Assembly (NCBI RefSeq): GCF_004745805.1
Contig: NZ_SRLQ01000001.1
Location: 1-64,000, forward strand
Direction of reading: 5' to 3'
DNA: 64,000 bases
Source of the DNA: Mycolicibacterium sp. CH28
GTDB lineage: Bacteria; Actinomycetota; Actinomycetes; Mycobacteriales; Mycobacteriaceae
Under the pieces are notes generated by a model. The model did no database searches, had not been told where the DNA came from, and saw nothing but the letters and a program-made list of their open reading frames with translations. Positions 40,239 through 50,298 of this stretch are shown here, piece after piece (the stretch's first letter is position 1; each line of letters opens with the position of its first letter). Made by a program: the position numbers and the translations under genes.

Positions 40239-40723
40239 CGGGCAGCACCGGTCAGGCCCGCCGCGATCAGTTCGGCGCCGTGGCTGCTGCCGTCGAGCTG
40301 GCGGGCGGTGCGGCTGGTGATCTCCCAGCCGTGCCCGGCGCGCTGCAGCCGGACGAGGTGGACTCCGGCGCGGGCAACTTGGTAGCCGTGCGACTCCCGG
40401 CGGCGCACCAGCAGCATCGACTGGCAGACGGCGACGGCCTGGTCACCCTCGACGGTGACCGCCGGCGGTCCGAAGAAGTGACAGCAGCCCCGCGCGATGA
40501 GTCCCTGGTGTTCCTCGGAGCGCACCATGGCCCCGACGTCGTCGCGGCTGGACATCGACCAGTCACCGGTGTCGTAGCTGCCGTCGGGTGCCCACAGCGC
40601 GGCGACGGCGTCGGCGTCGCCTGAGTCGACGAGTGGTCCGTAGGAGGCGATCAGGCGAGCGATGTCCCGTTCGTCTTCGAGTAGTTTGAGGCGTCTCTCG
40701 AGGCCCTCGAGTATGTCGCTCAC
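40235..40723 (-). CDS. SnoaL-like / NTF2-superfamily protein
   Basis: A 162-residue cone-shaped alpha+beta barrel protein. The N-terminal coiled helix (LEGLERRLKLLEDERDIARLIASYG) followed by DSGDADAVAALWAPDGSYDTGDW is the standard SnoaL_4 pattern. Members may be isomerases, dehydratases or simple binding proteins in steroid and aromatic catabolism. Coupled by 4 bases to the downstream SDR and 12 bases after the LLM oxidoreductase. Confidence 0.85.
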   Translation of the reverse strand: MSDILEGLERRLKLLEDERDIARLIASYGPLVDSGDADAVAALWAPDGSYDTGDWSMSSRDDVGAMVRSEEHQGLIARGCCHFFGPPAVTVEGDQAVAVCQSMLLVRRRESHGYQVARAGVHLVRLQRAGHGWEITSRTARQLDGSSHGAELIAAGLTGAAR

Positions 40724-40735
40724 GGCGCTCCCCTT

Positions 40736-41590
40736 TCAGAGCTGGTCGGCCAACTCCCGCAGCGCGGCAAGCTGATCGCAGTAGTGTCCCGGCGACTCGG
40801 CGGCCACCGAGCAGGTCACCGCGGTGGCACCGGCGGCGTGTAAGGCGTTGAGGCGCTTGGTGCTTCCCGATCGGTCGGCAGTCGGGTCAAGGGCGCCGCC
40901 GGTAGGCAGGACGACGTCGAAGCCCGACGGGGCGTCGACTTTGCCCAGCATGCTCGCGATCTCGGTGGTCCGCAGTCCGAACGGCATCCAGCCGTCGGCC
41001 AGGCGCACCGCCCGGCGTAGCGAACGCAGCGTGCGACCGCCCACCCAGATCGGCACCCGGGGCTGGACGGCGCAGGGCTGCACAGCGAAACCCTCGAACT
41101 GGTAGTGGCTGCCGTGGTAGGCGGGCCTGGTGGTGGACAGCGCCGCGCGCACGGCGGCGATCGCGTCGTCGGCCCGCTCGCCACGCCCGTCGAAGGCGGC
41201 CCCCAGCAGGTCGAACTCCTCGGCCAGGGATCCGACACCGACGCCCAACACCAGCCGTCCCGCGCTGAGCCGGTCCAGCGTGCCGAACCGCTTGGCGATT
41301 TCCAACGGATGGTGATAGCCCAGCACGATGACCGATGTCGTCAGCCGAATGCGGCTGGTATGTGCGGCGAGGAACCCGAACGTCGACAGCGGATCCCAGT
41401 AGGTGAGGCCGCGCTGGCCACCGTCGCCGACTGGCACGGCGATGTGTTCGGCGCAGGTGAGGTGGTCGAAGCCCAATTCATCGGCGGTGTGCGCGACCGT
41501 CGCCAGGTCGGCGACTCCGGCGACTTCCTCCCAGGACGACGACACTCCGGGTAGCTGCATCACCATCGGCGTCGACAGTCCGATTCGCAC
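40736..41590 (-). CDS. LLM-class (likely F420-dependent) oxidoreductase
   Basis: A 284-residue TIM-barrel oxidoreductase of the luciferase-like monooxygenase superfamily. It has LGFDHLTCAEHIAVP near residue 38, LTTSVIVLGYHHPLEIAKRFGTLDRLS, LGVGVGSLAEEFDLLG and PIWVGGRTLRSLRRAVRLADGWMP, the usual mycobacterial F420-binding family blocks. GTG start. It heads a three-gene minus-strand set and diverges from an IclR regulator, which probably controls it. Substrate unknown. Confidence 0.9.
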   Translation of the reverse strand: MRIGLSTPMVMQLPGVSSSWEEVAGVADLATVAHTADELGFDHLTCAEHIAVPVGDGGQRGLTYWDPLSTFGFLAAHTSRIRLTTSVIVLGYHHPLEIAKRFGTLDRLSAGRLVLGVGVGSLAEEFDLLGAAFDGRGERADDAIAAVRAALSTTRPAYHGSHYQFEGFAVQPCAVQPRVPIWVGGRTLRSLRRAVRLADGWMPFGLRTTEIASMLGKVDAPSGFDVVLPTGGALDPTADRSGSTKRLNALHAAGATAVTCSVAAESPGHYCDQLAALRELADQL

Positions 41591-41630
41591 AGTGCCGTTC
41601 TATCGGCCGCCACACCGCCCGAATGCTTGC

Positions 41631-41647
41631 GTCTCGGTGATCGAGAC
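41631..41647. promoter_or_regulatory. Palindrome between LLM oxidoreductase and IclR gene
   Basis: GTCTCG-gtgat-CGAGAC, a perfect 6-base inverted repeat with a 5-base spacer. It is flanked by a wider pair GTTCTA (41597-41602) and TAGAAC (41671-41676). It is central in the 105-base divergent space, as expected of an IclR operator controlling both directions. Confidence 0.5.
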
Positions 41648-41695
41648 CGCTACGGTGCGGTAGAACGAATTCTCGTCTGCCGGACAGGAGTGCCT

Positions 41696-42421
41696 ATGAC
41701 CGCGGCGCTGAGCGATGCTGCTCCCGCGTCGATGCTCGACCGGTTCACGGCGATCATCGACGCCTTCGACGACATGTCCGCGGGGCTGACCCTGGACCAG
41801 ATCGCCGCGCGGGCCCACCTGCCGCGATCCACGACGCACCGCATCCTGGATCAGTTGGTGCGACTGGAGTGGCTGACCCACTCCGGCCGGGGCTATCGGC
41901 TCGGCGCGCGGACCGCGGCGTGGGGGACGGGGGAGTCCGCCGACGTGCGGCTGCGCTCGATCGCCGCGCCGGTGCTGCACGAGTTGCAGCTGCGGACCGG
42001 TGCCGTGGTGCACTTGGGACTACTCGACCGGGGCGAGATCGTGCACCTGGACAAGCTGGGCGGGCCCTCGGCGCGCAAGGTGCCTACCTCGGTCGGTGTG
42101 CGGTTTCCCGCCCATCGGGTCGCGCTCGGCGTGGCAGCGCTGGCCGGACTCTCACCCGAGGACGTAGTGGCCGAGTTGAACCACATTCAGGGGTGGGAAC
42201 CGGACCCGACGTGGTGGGGCGAACTGCACAACGTCCGCCGACGGGTCGTCGTACGCCACGGCGACTACACCAATTCGACGGTGTCCGTCGCGGCCACGGT
42301 CGGTTCCCGCGCGGCGATCGGTGTCGTCACCTCGGACCGGATCCTCGCGCAGCGATGCCAGCCGGTGGTCTCGGCCGCGGCGGCCCAGGTGGCCCGAGCG
42401 TTGGCGGGCGGCGCGAACTAG
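41696..42421 (+). CDS. IclR-family transcriptional regulator
   Basis: A 241-residue regulator. The winged helix has LTLDQIAARAHLPRSTTHRILDQLVRLEWL (about 28-57, split over helices), followed by the GAF-like effector domain with VHLGLLDRGEIVHLDKL and a C-terminal TVSVAATVGSRAAIGVV segment. ATG 41696 follows AGGAG at 7 bases; GTG 41690 is a weaker alternative. It diverges from the oxidoreductase gene. Its stop codon shares CTAG with the convergent SDR stop. Confidence 0.9.
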   Translation: MTAALSDAAPASMLDRFTAIIDAFDDMSAGLTLDQIAARAHLPRSTTHRILDQLVRLEWLTHSGRGYRLGARTAAWGTGESADVRLRSIAAPVLHELQLRTGAVVHLGLLDRGEIVHLDKLGGPSARKVPTSVGVRFPAHRVALGVAALAGLSPEDVVAELNHIQGWEPDPTWWGELHNVRRRVVVRHGDYTNSTVSVAATVGSRAAIGVVTSDRILAQRCQPVVSAAAAQVARALAGGAN

Positions 42422-43218
42422 TCCGCCGAGAGCGGCAATCCCATCAGCCGCTGCATCATCCGGTGGGCACCGGCCACCACCTTGGCGCGGTCCGGATCAT
42501 TGCGTCGCGCAACGTCTTCAGCGTTGCCGCCGGCGACATACACCGGACCGTTAGCCAGCTGCTGCAGTCCTTCCCGCGCAACCTCGGCTGGGTCTGCTAC
42601 CCGCATGCCCGGGACATCGAAGTTCAGCCCCACCCGCTCCATCGCGGGAGTGCGGGTGACGCCGAGGATCAGTTCCAGGACGTCGACCCCGTGGTCGCGT
42701 AACTCCAGCCACAACCCCTCGGCGAAGGTCCGACCGTAGGCCTTCACGCCGCCGTACACGGTGTGGCGCACCGACCCCAAATAACCCGACATCGAGCCGA
42801 CCAGCAGAATTCCGCCGCGCCGACGCTCGCGCATCAAGCGGCCGTAGTGCTGCGTGCACGCCATCATCGTGGTGATGTTGAGGTCGATCACCCGCTGAAA
42901 GTCGGCCAGGTCGGCATCGAGGAATTCGGCACTGCACGTGTTGGCGCCGGCGTTGTAGATCAGTAGCCCGACCTCGAGTCCGCCGGTTGCCGCCGTCAGT
43001 GCCTCCACTGCCTTCGGGTCGACGAGATCGGCTGTGAGCGTGCGGACTTCGATACCAAGCTGCCGGCAATCGGCCGCGGTGGCCGCCAGCGGCTCGGGGT
43101 TGCGGGCCACGAGGACGAGGTTGACACCGGCGCCGGCCAGCAGTCGGGCGAACTCGGCACCCACGCCCTCTGAACCGCCCGCGATCACAGCCCATGGCCC
43201 GTACTTGGCAAACGACAC
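42418..43218 (-). CDS. Short-chain dehydrogenase/reductase
   Basis: A 266-residue SDR. The cofactor motif is GGSEGVGAEFA, an atypical form of TGxxxGIG found in the DltE-like branch. NAGANTCS gives the NNAG equivalent, and the catalytic Tyr/Lys are in YGGVKAYGRTF. The C-terminal part contains VTRTPAMERVGL. GTG start. It overlaps the IclR gene end by 4 bases and diverges from a TetR gene, which may regulate it. Confidence 0.9.
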   Translation of the reverse strand: MSFAKYGPWAVIAGGSEGVGAEFARLLAGAGVNLVLVARNPEPLAATAADCRQLGIEVRTLTADLVDPKAVEALTAATGGLEVGLLIYNAGANTCSAEFLDADLADFQRVIDLNITTMMACTQHYGRLMRERRRGGILLVGSMSGYLGSVRHTVYGGVKAYGRTFAEGLWLELRDHGVDVLELILGVTRTPAMERVGLNFDVPGMRVADPAEVAREGLQQLANGPVYVAGGNAEDVARRNDPDRAKVVAGAHRMMQRLMGLPLSAD

Positions 43219-43315
43219 GCACCGATCGTGACCCCTCCGGGCGCGGCCAGTGACGACGGTCTCGCTGATCGGTACCGCTGCGCAGTGGCGTGGGCGATGC
43301 CCGATACTGAGAACC

Positions 43316-43897
43316 GTGCCGCGGATCGGAGAGCCCAGGGCGCCGGCCCGCCCGGCGACCGATGATCAGGAGAACCGTCGCGGCGCCATCCTTACCGCGG
43401 CGGCTCGGCTGGGCGCAACCAAGGAGCTCGACCGCATCCAGGCCCAGGAGATCGCCGCCGACGCCGGTGTGGCCCTGCGCACCCTGTACCGCTACTACCC
43501 GTCGAAGCACCACGTGTTCGCGGCGGTGCTCTTCGAACAGGTGGCCCGGTTCCGCCCGCCTCCGCCGACCGGCGATCCGGTCGGTGACATCGCTGACCTG
43601 ATGGTGGCGGCGTGCCGAAATCTGCTGCGGCACAAGCATCTTGCGCATGCGATGATCACCTCCACCCAGATCGTGCGCGCCCAGGTCGACGCCCCCGATG
43701 ACCCCACGCTGCGCGAACTCATCCTCAAGATCGCCGGTGTGGACAACCCGACCTCCGAACAGCTGCGCAGGACCCGACTGCTGCAGCAGGCCACCTTCGG
43801 CATCCTCACCTGGACGGTCGGGGGAGCGCTGCGACCCGAGGACGCGCTGGCCGACGTCGACGTCGCGTGCCGGCTACTCGTTGGGGACGTCTTCTGA
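43316..43897 (+). CDS. TetR-family transcriptional regulator
   Basis: A 193-residue regulator from GTG 43316. DNA-binding helices are in [41 protein letters not shown] (about 21-62, read across three helices), ending with the usual [18 protein letters not shown]. The C-terminal ligand domain is all-helical. It is divergent from an SDR gene 97 bases away and precedes rarA by 79 bases. Effector unknown. Confidence 0.88.
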   Translation: MPRIGEPRAPARPATDDQENRRGAILTAAARLGATKELDRIQAQEIAADAGVALRTLYRYYPSKHHVFAAVLFEQVARFRPPPPTGDPVGDIADLMVAACRNLLRHKHLAHAMITSTQIVRAQVDAPDDPTLRELILKIAGVDNPTSEQLRRTRLLQQATFGILTWTVGGALRPEDALADVDVACRLLVGDVF

Positions 43898-43976
43898 GGT
43901 GATGCTGGTCGCGGCGAACAGGACCCAGCCGCGTGCAGTCACACGACCACACTACGAACGTGGTAAGCCTGATGGC

Positions 43977-45314
43977 GTGTCCGACAGCCTGTTCGACGTC
44001 CCCGGCGAAGACGACCGGCTGGGCTCGGTCGCACCGACGGCGGCCCCGCTGGCGGTCCGGATGCGTCCGGCGACGCTCGACGAGGTGGTCGGCCAGGAGA
44101 ACCTGCTGCGGCCGGGCTCACCGCTGCGCCGGCTGGTCGAAGGCTCCGGCGCGGCATCGGTGATCCTCTACGGGCCGCCGGGCACCGGCAAGACCACGCT
44201 GGCCTCGCTGGTCTCCCAGGCCACCGGTCGCCGGTTCGAAGCGCTGTCGGCGCTGACCGCGGGGGTCAAGGAAGTCCGCGCCGTCATCGACAACGCCAGG
44301 CGCGCCGCCGCCTACGGCGAGCAGACCGTGCTGTTCATCGACGAGGTGCACCGATTCTCCAAGACCCAGCAGGACGCACTGCTGGCCGCGGTGGAGAACC
44401 GGGTGGTGCTGCTGGTGGCCGCCACCACCGAGAACCCGTCGTTCTCTGTCGTGGCTCCGCTGCTGTCGCGTTCGCTGATCCTGCAGTTGCAGCCGTTGAC
44501 CGCCGACAATATTCGCAGCGTGGTGCGCCGGGCCATCGAGGATCCGCGCGGGCTGGGCGGGAAGATCCCCGTCGATGACGACGCCGTCGAGCTGGTGGTG
44601 CAGCTGTCGGCCGGTGATGCCCGCCGGGCGCTGACGGCGCTGGAGGTGGCCTCGGAAACGGCCGGGGCAGCCGGGCGTCCCGTCACCGTGGAGACCGTCG
44701 AACAGTCACTCGACCGGGCGGCGGTGCGTTACGACCGCGACGGCGACCAGCACTACGACGTGATCAGTGCGTTCATCAAGTCGATCCGCGGGTCCGACGC
44801 AGACGCAGCCTTGCACTACCTGGCCCGGATGCTGGTCGCGGGGGAGGACCCGCGGTTCGTGGCCCGCCGGCTGATGATCCTGGCCAGTGAGGACATCGGG
44901 ATGGCCGATCCGTCGGCGCTGCAGACCGCGGTGGCCGCCGCGCAGACGGTGCAGTTGATCGGCATGCCCGAGGCGCAGTTGACCCTCGCCCACGCGACGG
45001 TGCACCTGGCGACCGCGCCGAAATCAAATGCGGTCACCACCGCGCTCGCTGCCGCGATGGACGGCATCCGGGCGGGCAAGGCAGGGCTGGTGCCGGCGCA
45101 TCTGCGCGACGGGCACTACGCCGGGGCGGCCAAGTTGGGCAATGCGCAGGGCTACCGCTATCCGCATGACGATCCTGATGGCGTTGTGCCGCAACAGTAT
45201 CCGCCCAACGAGCTGGTCGGGGCCGACTACTACAAGCCCACCAACCACGGCGCCGAGCGGGAGATCGCCAGCCGGCTGGAGAAGCTGCGGGCGATCATCC
45301 GCCGGAAGCGCTGA
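43977..45314 (+). CDS. rarA: Replication-associated recombination protein A (MgsA/RarA/WRNIP1 family AAA+ ATPase)
   Basis: A 445-residue AAA+ ATPase acting at stalled replication forks. [20 protein letters not shown] starts the AAA domain; Walker A is GPPGTGKTT, Walker B is [15 protein letters not shown], sensor 1 is AATTENPSF. The C-terminal tetramerisation domain contains [18 protein letters not shown] and [16 protein letters not shown], both diagnostic. GTG start after the short Asp-rich N terminus. This is the Rv2559c-type gene. Confidence 0.93.
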   Translation: MSDSLFDVPGEDDRLGSVAPTAAPLAVRMRPATLDEVVGQENLLRPGSPLRRLVEGSGAASVILYGPPGTGKTTLASLVSQATGRRFEALSALTAGVKEVRAVIDNARRAAAYGEQTVLFIDEVHRFSKTQQDALLAAVENRVVLLVAATTENPSFSVVAPLLSRSLILQLQPLTADNIRSVVRRAIEDPRGLGGKIPVDDDAVELVVQLSAGDARRALTALEVASETAGAAGRPVTVETVEQSLDRAAVRYDRDGDQHYDVISAFIKSIRGSDADAALHYLARMLVAGEDPRFVARRLMILASEDIGMADPSALQTAVAAAQTVQLIGMPEAQLTLAHATVHLATAPKSNAVTTALAAAMDGIRAGKAGLVPAHLRDGHYAGAAKLGNAQGYRYPHDDPDGVVPQQYPPNELVGADYYKPTNHGAEREIASRLEKLRAIIRRKR

Positions 45315-45342
45315 GTCGGCGCCCGGCAGGGCAGACCGTGGC

Positions 45343-45975
45343 TCAGCCGTGTGCCGCGGCGCGGCGGCCGATCCCGCGCAGCATCCCGCGTTCCATCACG
45401 AAGTGCACGACGTCGAAGCTGGTGATTCCAACCGCACCGCCGGTACCGCGGGCCAGTAGCCGGGTCTGCCCGTCCTGGGGTCTCAGATAGAAGGCCCACG
45501 ATCCAAATGCCTTCTCGCCGCGCTGAACTCGCTCAAAATCGGGTGCCGACATCAATACCAGGTGCGACTTCGGCTCCACTTCGGCGACTAGTTGGCTTGC
45601 TCGCTGGCCGTAGCGGCGGGCGAGCCACACCGTGTCGCCGACCTGGATCTCCTGCCATTCCGGGTGCACCGCGTCGGCGTTGCGGATCCGTGCCCCCACC
45701 AGCCGCTCCAGGACGTCGTAACTGTAGAAGCCGCCACGGTTCTCGCCGATCTGCGCCAGCCACGGCCACACCGCTTCCACCGGCGCGTCGATGGTGATTC
45801 CGCGGGTGGTCCGCGGAGCGCCCGGTTCCACCAGATCGTCGCCCGGCAACTCTGCGGCGATCTCGGCCGCGGTGGCGCCCCAGTTGTACATCCGGGGCCG
45901 CATGATCCACCGATACACCGCGGCGGCGCCGGCCGTCGCCATGGCCGCCGCCATTGCCGGTCTCTGCCTGCCCAT
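45343..45975 (-). CDS. SRPBCC-like family protein
   Basis: A 210-residue protein. The N terminus has a Met/Ala-rich hydrophobic stretch (about 8-25) that may be a weak anchor. The remainder follows the SRPBCC pattern: TIDAPVEAVWPWLAQIGENRGGFYSYDVLE, VHPEWQEIQVGDTV and FGSWAFYLRPQDG. The GGFYSYDWLE-type block is typical of a mycobacterial subfamily without assigned function. Alone, convergent with rarA. Confidence 0.75.
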   Translation of the reverse strand: MGRQRPAMAAAMATAGAAAVYRWIMRPRMYNWGATAAEIAAELPGDDLVEPGAPRTTRGITIDAPVEAVWPWLAQIGENRGGFYSYDVLERLVGARIRNADAVHPEWQEIQVGDTVWLARRYGQRASQLVAEVEPKSHLVLMSAPDFERVQRGEKAFGSWAFYLRPQDGQTRLLARGTGGAVGITSFDVVHFVMERGMLRGIGRRAAAHG

Positions 45976-46085
45976 AGCCGCGAAGTTAGTCCCGTCAACC
46001 GCAGTGCGCGAGAGCCTTAAGTCCCGTTGCCGTCCTCGGCCTGTCGAGTCGGGTGAACTGGCGCCAGAGGTGATTACCTCAACAC

Positions 46086-46526
46086 ATGGCGCAGTACTTC
46101 TGCCCCGCCTGCTTCGCGCAAGTCGGCTCTGCCGTGCGGAATTGTCCGGACTGCGGCGTGGATGCCGACCAGTGGCGAGCCGAACGCACCTTCACCCAGC
46201 GGCTCGTGCACGCGCTCGGCCACTCGCTCCCGTCGGCCAGGATGATGTCGATCATCGCTCTGGGGGGCCGGGCCGATCCGGAAACCGCGGCGGCCCTGGC
46301 GTCGTGCGCGCATGCCCACCCGACTGATGTGGTCCAAGGCATGGAGGTGGTCCGCGCGATTGCTGCGATGCCGCCGGCCGCGGCCCAACGTCAAGCCGCT
46401 CTGCGCAGTCTTGCCGGCCACCATTCCCGAATGGTCGCCGAGGAGGCTCGGCGAATCCTGGCCGCGGATGGGCAGCTTCCGGCTCCCGACTCCGGGGCGC
46501 CGCGGGCCTTAGGGGGAAAGGCTTAG
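46086..46526 (+). CDS. Zinc-ribbon, HEAT-like small protein
   Basis: A 146-residue protein. A zinc ribbon at the N terminus (CPAC at 6-9, CPDC at 21-24) is followed by helical repeats resembling HEAT units (LGHSLPSARMMSIIALGG, MEVVRAIAAMPPAAAQRQ). This pairing suggests a protein-protein or nucleic acid adaptor. Unassigned function. It is 10 bases upstream of yjbQ on the same strand, so it may share its transcript. Confidence 0.7.
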   Translation: MAQYFCPACFAQVGSAVRNCPDCGVDADQWRAERTFTQRLVHALGHSLPSARMMSIIALGGRADPETAAALASCAHAHPTDVVQGMEVVRAIAAMPPAAAQRQAALRSLAGHHSRMVAEEARRILAADGQLPAPDSGAPRALGGKA

Positions 46527-46536
46527 GGTTGAAGGT

Positions 46537-46938
46537 GTGGACTCCGATGTGCTCGACGTCGATACCGCGCGGCGCCGGATCGTCGACCTCACCGATGAGG
46601 TACGCGCGTTCTGCCGGGGCCGCGGCGACGGTCTGTGCAACGTCTTCGTCCCGCACGCCACCGCCGGCCTCGCGGTGATCGAGACTGGGGCGGGCTCCGA
46701 CGACGACCTGGTCGACACCCTGGAGCGGCTGCTGCCGCGCGACGAGCGCTATCGGCATTCGCACGGCTCCCCGGGCCACGGGGCCGACCATGTGTTGCCG
46801 GGCATCGTGGCCCCGTCCGTCACGGTCCCCGTCGTCGATGGCGAGCCGCTGCTGGGCACCTGGCAGAGCATCGTGCTGGTCGACCTGAACCGGGACAACC
46901 CACGCCGATCGGTGCGGTTGAGCTTCCTGGCCGGCTGA
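46537..46938 (+). CDS. YjbQ/secondary thiamine-phosphate synthase family enzyme
   Basis: A 133-residue protein of the YjbQ (UPF0047) family. Family blocks include CNVFVPHATAGLAVIE, RYRHSHGSPGHGADHVLPG and WQSIVLVDLNRDNPRRSV. Conserved His and Asp residues form the likely active site. Some members have weak thiamine-phosphate synthase activity in vivo; the natural role is uncertain. GTG start. Synteny with Rv2556c, upstream of alaS. Confidence 0.9.
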   Translation: MDSDVLDVDTARRRIVDLTDEVRAFCRGRGDGLCNVFVPHATAGLAVIETGAGSDDDLVDTLERLLPRDERYRHSHGSPGHGADHVLPGIVAPSVTVPVVDGEPLLGTWQSIVLVDLNRDNPRRSVRLSFLAG

Positions 46939-47035
46939 GTCTGAACCCAAGCCGGGCCGGTGCTGGTCGGCGGACCGGTAATGTAGTGCGGTCGAAGCCT
47001 CAGGCGAGCCGCACCCCGAACGCAAGGAACTTTCA

Positions 47036-49786
47036 GTGCAGACACACGAGATCAGGAAGCGGTTCCTGGATCACTTCGTGAAGGCGGGCCACACCGAGGT
47101 GCCTAGCGCCTCGGTGATCCTCGACGACCCGAACCTACTGTTCGTCAACGCCGGCATGGTGCAATTCGTGCCCTACTTCCTGGGCCAGCGCACTCCGTCG
47201 TACGCGACGGCGACCAGCATCCAGAAGTGCATCCGGACCCCGGACATCGACGAGGTGGGCATCACCACCCGGCACAACACCTTCTTCCAGATGGCCGGCA
47301 ACTTCTCCTTCGGTGACTACTTCAAGGCCCGCGCCATCGAGCTGGCCTGGACGCTGCTGACCAACTCGGTCGAAGAGGGTGGCTACGGATTCGACCCCGA
47401 GCGACTGTGGGCGACGGTCTTCTACGACGACGACGAGGCCGAGCAGCTCTGGCAGGACATCGCCGGGTTGCCGCCCGAGCGGATCCAGCGCCGCGGCATG
47501 GCCGACAACTACTGGTCGATGGGCATTCCCGGGCCGTGCGGACCGTGCTCGGAGATCTACTACGACCGCGGGCCTGAGTACGGCGTCGAGGGCGGTCCCG
47601 AGGCCGACGAGAACCGCTACATCGAGATCTGGAATCTCGTGTTCATGCAGAACGAACGGGGCGAGGGCACCTCCAAGGACGACTTCGAGATCCTGGGGCC
47701 GTTGCCGCGCAAGAACATCGATACCGGCATGGGTGTGGAGCGCATCGCGTGTCTGCTCCAGAACGTCGACAACGTCTACGAGACCGACCTGCTGCGCCCG
47801 GTCATCGACAAGGTCGCCGAGTATGCGCCGCGCGGCTATGGCACCGGCAGTCCCGCCGGAGCCGGAGGGCCGGCGATATCGAGCCTCGACGACGTGCGCT
47901 ACCGGGTCATCGCGGACCACAGCCGCACCGCAGCGATCATCATCGGCGACGGCGTCACCCCCGGCAACGAGGGTCGCGGCTACGTGTTGCGCCGGTTACT
48001 GCGTCGCATCATCCGGGCGGCCAAGCTGCTCGGTGTCGAGCGGCCGATCATGGCGGAACTGATGGTCGTCGTCCGTGACGCGATGGGCCCGTCGTATCCG
48101 GAATTGGTCACCGACTTCGACCGCATCCAGCGCATCGCGGTGGCCGAGGAGACGGCATTCAATCGGACCTTGGCGTCGGGTTCGAAGCTGTTCGAAGAGG
48201 CCGCCGCCGCCACGAGGTCGGCCGGCAAGTCCGTGCTGGGCGGCTCGGAGGCGTTCGCCCTGCACGACACCTACGGGTTCCCGATCGAACTGACGCTGGA
48301 GATGGCCGCCGAGGCCGGTCTGTCCGTCGACGAGCTGGGCTTCCGCGAGCTGATGGCCGAGCAGCGCCGCCGGGCCAAGGCCGACGCCGCGGCCCGCAAG
48401 CACGCCCACGCCGACCTGTCGGCCTTCCGTGAGCTGGTTGACGCCGGGCCGACGGAGTTCACCGGGTTCGACGAACTGTCCTCGCAAGCCCGGATTCTCG
48501 GCATCTTCGTCGACGGCAAGCGGGTGCCGGTGGTCGCGCATCGTCCGCGCGTGCATTCTGAGACGCCGCCCCCCGAGCGTATCGAGATCGTGCTGGATCG
48601 GACCCCGCTCTATGCCGAGTCCGGTGGGCAGATCGCCGATGCCGGCTGGATCAGCGGCACCGGTGGCAGCGGAGCGGCCAAGGCCGCGGTCACCGATGTG
48701 CAGAAGATCGCCAAAACCCTGTGGGTGCATCGGGTCAACGTCGAGTCCGGCGAGTTCATCGAGGGCGACACCGTCACCGCCGCCGTCGACCCGGAGTGGC
48801 GTCGTGGTGCCACCCAGGGCCACTCGGGAACCCACATGATTCACGCCGCCCTGCGACAGGTGTTGGGCCCCAACGCCGTTCAGGCCGGTTCGCTGAACCG
48901 TCCGGGTTATCTGCGGTTCGACTTCAACTCGCAGGGGGCGCTGAGCGAGGAGCAGCGCAATCAGGTCGAGGAAGTCGCCAACGAAGCCGTGCAAGCCGAC
49001 TTCCCGGTCAACACCTTCCTCACCGGCCTGGAGAAGGCCAAGGCGATGGGCGCGATGGCGATGTTCGGCGAGCAGTACCCCGACGAGGTACGGGTGGTCG
49101 AGATCGGCGGCCCGTTCTCGCTGGAGCTGTGCGGCGGAACCCACGTGCGCAACTCGGCGCAGATCGGTCCGATCACCATCCTCGGGGAGTCCTCGGTGGG
49201 CTCGGGGGTTCGGCGCGTCGAGGCCTATGTCGGCCTGGATTCCTTCCGGCACTTGGCCAAGGAACGTGCCTTGATGGCAGGCCTGGCCACGACGCTGAAG
49301 GTGCCCTCCGACGAGGTGCCGGCCCGGGTGGCCACCCTGGTCGACCGGCTCAAGGCCGCCGAGAAGGAACTCGATCGGATGCGGTTGTCCACCGCCAGGG
49401 CTGCCTCCGCGGATGCGGCGGCGGGGGCAGAGCTCGTCGGTAAGGTCCGTCTGGTGGCGCAGCGGATGTCGGCGGGCATGAACGCCGGCGACCTGCGCTC
49501 CTTGGTTGGCGACATCCGCGGCAAGATGGGTGCCGAGCCGGCGGTAGTGGTGCTTATCGCCGAGGGTACGGACGCTGACGGTGCCGAAACCGTGCCCTTC
49601 GTCGTCGCGGCGAACCCGGCCGCGCAGGACATCGGTGTGCGTGCCAACGAGTTGATCAAGCAGATCTCCTCGGCTGTCGACGGCCGGGGCGGCGGCAAGG
49701 CGGATCTGGCTCAGGGGTCGGGCAAGAACCCGGCCGGAATCGATGCGGCGTTGGGGGCGGTTCGCGCAGAGATCGCCCGGAGCTAG
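47036..49786 (+). CDS. alaS: Alanyl-tRNA synthetase
   Basis: A 916-residue class II synthetase with editing. The catalytic domain has [20 protein letters not shown] and the [10 protein letters not shown] region. The editing domain has zinc ligands HSGTH (His596, His600) and LCGGTH (Cys699, His703). The C-Ala coiled coil (about 740-916) carries the [13 protein letters not shown] glycine motif near the end. GTG start with AAGGAA 10 bases upstream; a TAATGT -10 lies at 46979-46984. Followed closely by ruvX. Confidence 0.97.
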   Translation: MQTHEIRKRFLDHFVKAGHTEVPSASVILDDPNLLFVNAGMVQFVPYFLGQRTPSYATATSIQKCIRTPDIDEVGITTRHNTFFQMAGNFSFGDYFKARAIELAWTLLTNSVEEGGYGFDPERLWATVFYDDDEAEQLWQDIAGLPPERIQRRGMADNYWSMGIPGPCGPCSEIYYDRGPEYGVEGGPEADENRYIEIWNLVFMQNERGEGTSKDDFEILGPLPRKNIDTGMGVERIACLLQNVDNVYETDLLRPVIDKVAEYAPRGYGTGSPAGAGGPAISSLDDVRYRVIADHSRTAAIIIGDGVTPGNEGRGYVLRRLLRRIIRAAKLLGVERPIMAELMVVVRDAMGPSYPELVTDFDRIQRIAVAEETAFNRTLASGSKLFEEAAAATRSAGKSVLGGSEAFALHDTYGFPIELTLEMAAEAGLSVDELGFRELMAEQRRRAKADAAARKHAHADLSAFRELVDAGPTEFTGFDELSSQARILGIFVDGKRVPVVAHRPRVHSETPPPERIEIVLDRTPLYAESGGQIADAGWISGTGGSGAAKAAVTDVQKIAKTLWVHRVNVESGEFIEGDTVTAAVDPEWRRGATQGHSGTHMIHAALRQVLGPNAVQAGSLNRPGYLRFDFNSQGALSEEQRNQVEEVANEAVQADFPVNTFLTGLEKAKAMGAMAMFGEQYPDEVRVVEIGGPFSLELCGGTHVRNSAQIGPITILGESSVGSGVRRVEAYVGLDSFRHLAKERALMAGLATTLKVPSDEVPARVATLVDRLKAAEKELDRMRLSTARAASADAAAGAELVGKVRLVAQRMSAGMNAGDLRSLVGDIRGKMGAEPAVVVLIAEGTDADGAETVPFVVAANPAAQDIGVRANELIKQISSAVDGRGGGKADLAQGSGKNPAGIDAALGAVRAEIARS

Positions 49787-49791
49787 CCTCC

Positions 49792-50298
49792 GTGCTGTCC
49801 GCACAGAACCGTGTGCCCGACCGGCCCGGCGACGACGACCCGGGGCGCGGGCGACGGCTCGGTATCGATGTCGGCACGGTGCGGATCGGGGTTGCGGTCA
49901 GCGATCCGGACGGCATCCTGGCCACCCCGGTGGAGACGGTTCGGCGGGAAAAGACCGGCAAGCACTTGCGCCGGCTTATCACGCTGGTGGCCGAGTACGA
50001 CGCCGTCGAGGTCGTGGTGGGACTGCCGCGCACACTGGCCGACCGGGCCGGTACCTCCGCACAGGACGCGGTCGAGGTGGCCGACGCCCTGGCGGCGCGG
50101 ATCGCCCCGGTGCCGGTGCGGTTGGCCGATGAGCGATTGACTACCGTGGCTGCGGAGCGATCGCTGCGGGAGGCCGGTGTGCGGGCCAAGGCACAGCGGG
50201 GCGTGATCGACCAAGCCGCCGCGGTGGGCATTTTGCAGAGCTGGCTCGAGCAGCGCCGCAACGCGGCACCGACCCCGGCAGAGAGCGACGATGTCTGA
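49792..50298 (+). CDS. ruvX: Putative Holliday junction resolvase / pre-16S rRNA nuclease YqgF
   Basis: A 168-residue RNase H-fold protein. The [18 protein letters not shown] block carries the first catalytic Asp, [14 protein letters not shown] the Glu region side, and [13 protein letters not shown] the later Asp. The N-terminal 20 residues are a variable extension. Members process 16S rRNA precursors in E. coli. GTG start 5 bases after alaS. Its 3' end overlaps mltG by 8 bases. Confidence 0.93.
   Translation: MLSAQNRVPDRPGDDDPGRGRRLGIDVGTVRIGVAVSDPDGILATPVETVRREKTGKHLRRLITLVAEYDAVEVVVGLPRTLADRAGTSAQDAVEVADALAARIAPVPVRLADERLTTVAAERSLREAGVRAKAQRGVIDQAAAVGILQSWLEQRRNAAPTPAESDDV

Noticed and set aside
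47996..49804. A 602-codon minus-strand open frame opposite alaS
   Set aside because: Composition is Arg/His/Gly-rich and it mirrors alaS codons; no conserved motif.
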